The notes beneath the pieces are model-generated. The model saw only the letters and a program-made list of their open reading frames with translations, had not been told where the DNA came from and ran no database searches. This document shows, piece after piece, positions 62,008 through 64,000 of a stretch of 64,000 nucleotides of DNA (position 1 is the first letter of the stretch; each line of letters opens with the position of its first letter). This DNA comes from Natrarchaeobius chitinivorans (GTDB lineage Archaea; Halobacteriota; Halobacteria; Halobacteriales; Natrialbaceae), in assembly GCF_003841505.1 (NCBI RefSeq), contig NZ_REGA01000006.1, forward strand, positions 62,001-126,000, read 5' to 3'. The position numbers were made by a program, and so were the translations under genes.

Positions 62008-64000
62008 ATGTCACAACCGATCACTACCCTCGTCGTCGACAACGAACCCGGGTTCGCGGAACTCGCCGGCGAGATGCTCGAGCGCGAACACGACGCGATC
62101 GTCGCGGAGCCGGCGACGAGCGCCCCAGAGGCACTCGAGACGTTCGACGACCGGGAGATAGACTGCATCGTCAGCGACTACGAAATGCCCGAGCAAAGCG
62201 GGATCGAACTGCTCGAGCGGATTCGTTCGAAGGATCCGGAGTTACCGTTTATTCTCTTTACCGGGAGGGGGTCAGAAGAGGTCGCGAGCGAGGCGATCGC
62301 CGCCGGCGTGACCCAGTACCTCCAGAAGGGGACCGGAAACGAACAGTACGCGCTGCTCGCGAATCAGATTACGAACGCCGTCTCACAGTATCGGACGGAG
62401 GTCGCACTCCGGGAGAACAAGCGACGGTACGAGCGGACGCTCGCGACGTTACACGAGACGACCCGGAACCTGATGCGCGCCGGAACGAAAGCCGAAATCT
62501 ACCGGGAGACGGTCGACAACGCCGCGGACATTCTCGACGTGGCCGTCGCAACGACGTACGTCTTCGACCCCACTGACGGCGTACTCGAGCACGCGTCGTC
62601 GTCCGGCTCAGCGCGGAAACTCGTCGATTCGACGTCGACGTTCGAACGCGGAGAGGGCAACGTCTGGAACGCGTTCTCGGCCGGTGAAACCGTCTACTAC
62701 GACGATCTGACACACGCTGACGGCATCGCGACGGCCTCGCTCTGTCGGAGCGAGTTGATCGTGCCGCTTGGCTCACACGGCGTGTTGGTCGCCGGAACCG
62801 AAGACGGTGACGGGTTCGACGAGACGATGACGGAGCTGTTGCACATCCTGGCGGCGAACACCGAGGCCGCACTGGATCGCGCAGAGCGCGAAGAACTCGT
62901 TCGAGAACACGACAGAACGCTCGCCCAGCAAAACGAGGAACTGACTCGCCTGAACCACATCAACGAGATCATTCGCGAGATCAACCACGGCGTCACCCGG
63001 GCTTCGACCAGAGTCGAGATCGAACGAACGGTCTGTGACCGACTCGCCGATACGGAGCGGTACCGATTCGCCTGGGTCGCCACGACCGAGGACGAACCGC
63101 CCGAGCCGTCGGAGTGGGCCGGGGTCGACGCGACGTACGTCGATCAGATCCGGGCCGACGGTGAGCGGGCACCGGAGACGTCGCTGATCCGTGAGACGCT
63201 CGAGACCGAGGACGTACGGATCGTCCAGGACGTCCTGGAGGCCGACGGCTGGGATCGCCGGCGGACGGAGGCGCTGACCTACGGCTATCAGACGGTTCTG
63301 GCGGTCCCGCTCGTCGACGACGAACGGCGATACGGGGTGTTGCTCGTCCACGTCAGTGGCGTGGATTCGATCGGCGAGGGCGAACGCGAGGTGTTCGCCG
63401 AACTGGGAGAGACGATCGGCCACGCGATCGGCACCGTCGAACGGACGCGAGCGATGCTCACCGACAGCCGCCTCGAGATCGAACTCGAGTGTCGGGACTC
63501 GCGATTTCTGTTCAACCGACTCTCGACGGCCACCGGAGCGTCGATCACGCTCGAGGGACTGATCGACAGAGGCGATAACGTGGTGGCGTTCGTCGGCGCT
63601 CCGTCGTCGGCGGCGGTGACCGATCTCGAGGAGCAGGCGTCGATCGAGACGACGTCCGTCGTCTCCGACGGGGACGACGAGTGCCTGTACGAGGTGACGA
63701 TCGGGTCCTCGCCGTTTCTGGACGTGTTGCGCACGTACGACGTCCACGTTCGCGACGTGACCGCCGAGGACGGCGTCTCGACGGTCGTTCTCGAACTGCC
63801 ACAGCAGGTCGAGGCCCGGTCGCTGATCGAGTCCATCAGGGACGTCCACCCGGAGACGAAACTGGTCGCCCGCCGGGAGACGACCAGTACCGGGACCGTC
63901 GGCCGACTCGACGCGCGTCTCGAGGACCGAGTAACCGGCAAACAGTTCGAAGCGCTCCAGGCGGCACACTACAGCGGGTTCTTCGAGTGGCCCCGCGAGA
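62008..64000 (+). CDS. receiver-GAF bacterio-opsin activator (Bat)-like regulator, C-terminus cut
   Basis: 664 visible residues. Domain order: receiver (VVDNEPGFAELAGEMLEREH, phospho-acceptor in CIVSDYEMPEQSGIELL, LFTGRGSEEV), two GAF domains (about 150-290 and about 330-470), a Bat/HTH-10-associated domain (about 480-635: RDSRFLFNRLSTATGASITL) and the start of a C-terminal HTH_10 (LTDRQ-like VTGKQFEALQAAHYSGFFEW) that runs past the window. Such proteins regulate genes in response to light, oxygen or redox; targets are not visible. Confidence 0.88.
   Translation, partial: MSQPITTLVVDNEPGFAELAGEMLEREHDAIVAEPATSAPEALETFDDREIDCIVSDYEMPEQSGIELLERIRSKDPELPFILFTGRGSEEVASEAIAAGVTQYLQKGTGNEQYALLANQITNAVSQYRTEVALRENKRRYERTLATLHETTRNLMRAGTKAEIYRETVDNAADILDVAVATTYVFDPTDGVLEHASSSGSARKLVDSTSTFERGEGNVWNAFSAGETVYYDDLTHADGIATASLCRSELIVPLGSHGVLVAGTEDGDGFDETMTELLHILAANTEAALDRAEREELVREHDRTLAQQNEELTRLNHINEIIREINHGVTRASTRVEIERTVCDRLADTERYRFAWVATTEDEPPEPSEWAGVDATYVDQIRADGERAPETSLIRETLETEDVRIVQDVLEADGWDRRRTEALTYGYQTVLAVPLVDDERRYGVLLVHVSGVDSIGEGEREVFAELGETIGHAIGTVERTRAMLTDSRLEIELECRDSRFLFNRLSTATGASITLEGLIDRGDNVVAFVGAPSSAAVTDLEEQASIETTSVVSDGDDECLYEVTIGSSPFLDVLRTYDVHVRDVTAEDGVSTVVLELPQQVEARSLIESIRDVHPETKLVARRETTSTGTVGRLDARLEDRVTGKQFEALQAAHYSGFFEWPRE

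Overview
The window is a stretch of GC-rich chromosome from a halophilic archaeon (class Halobacteria; the gene set and repeats fit a Natrialba/Haloterrigena/Natrinema-type genome, an inference). The encoded proteins are strongly acidic. Several genes look leaderless, with a TATA-like box about 26 bp before the start codon. The set includes archaeal hallmarks (MC1 chromatin protein, EndA tRNA-splicing endonuclease, Rio1 kinase, archaeal PheS/PheT, a CetZ/FtsZ-like GTPase) next to the bacterial-type LeuRS and NAD-dependent DNA ligase that haloarchaea are known to carry. I found no rRNA, no convincing tRNA and no CRISPR array.

Layout. 1-9.7 kb: 3'-truncated sufS, a zinc-ribbon membrane protein, a TPR/DUF424 pair, a Cas4-like protein, a cmi4-like protein, a membrane Fe-S oxidoreductase, then a small accessory patch (AT-rich membrane protein, VapBC-type module, lipoprotein). 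9.9-17.8 kb: PAS histidine kinase, leuS, hsp20, peroxiredoxin, pheA, MC1 and an AbrB-like protein. 18.1-21.2 kb: a gene behind an iron-box-like operator, then an AT-rich gap and an MNT/HEPN pair. 21.2-31.9 kb: pheST, a disordered-linker protein, trpS, a CetZ-like GTPase, endA and a NucS-N/zinc-ribbon protein. 32-35 kb: phnDCE transporter. 35-44.9 kb: nucleotide and small-molecule housekeeping (P-loop kinase, HD hydrolase, MazG-like, IMPase-like, DJ-1-like), TrkH, hisB, an ACT regulator and a YigZ-type protein. 45-49.7 kb: cupin, small zinc finger, a long non-coding gap with a possible structured RNA and paired palindromes, uvrC and a membrane protein. 49.7-64 kb: FIST-histidine kinase operon, ABC-2 exporter, response regulator, HicBA, ligA, ferredoxin, rio1, a 7TM histidine kinase and a 3'-truncated Bat-like regulator.

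Working together: translation and tRNA processing (leuS, pheST, trpS, endA, rio1), aromatic and histidine biosynthesis (pheA, hisB), DNA repair (uvrC, ligA, possibly the NucS-N protein), ion and phosphonate uptake (trkH, phnDCE), and a dense set of signalling proteins (three histidine kinases, one receiver protein, one Bat-like regulator, one FIST sensor).

The most notable non-gene signal is a family of 77-80 bp palindromes that start TACGG and end CCGTA. The clean copies are flanked by 3-bp direct repeats TCA (or TGA). At several genes one copy of that repeat is the stop codon itself, and one element sits inside another. The inner stems differ between copies but remain self-complementary. 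This looks like a small mobile palindrome that can use TGA stop codons as insertion sites. Other unexplained signals are many intergenic tandem repeats of 19-36 bp, an 84 bp TATAGTA-ended palindrome, an iron-box-like operator on a start codon, a structured pheS leader and a possible structured RNA near 46.3 kb.
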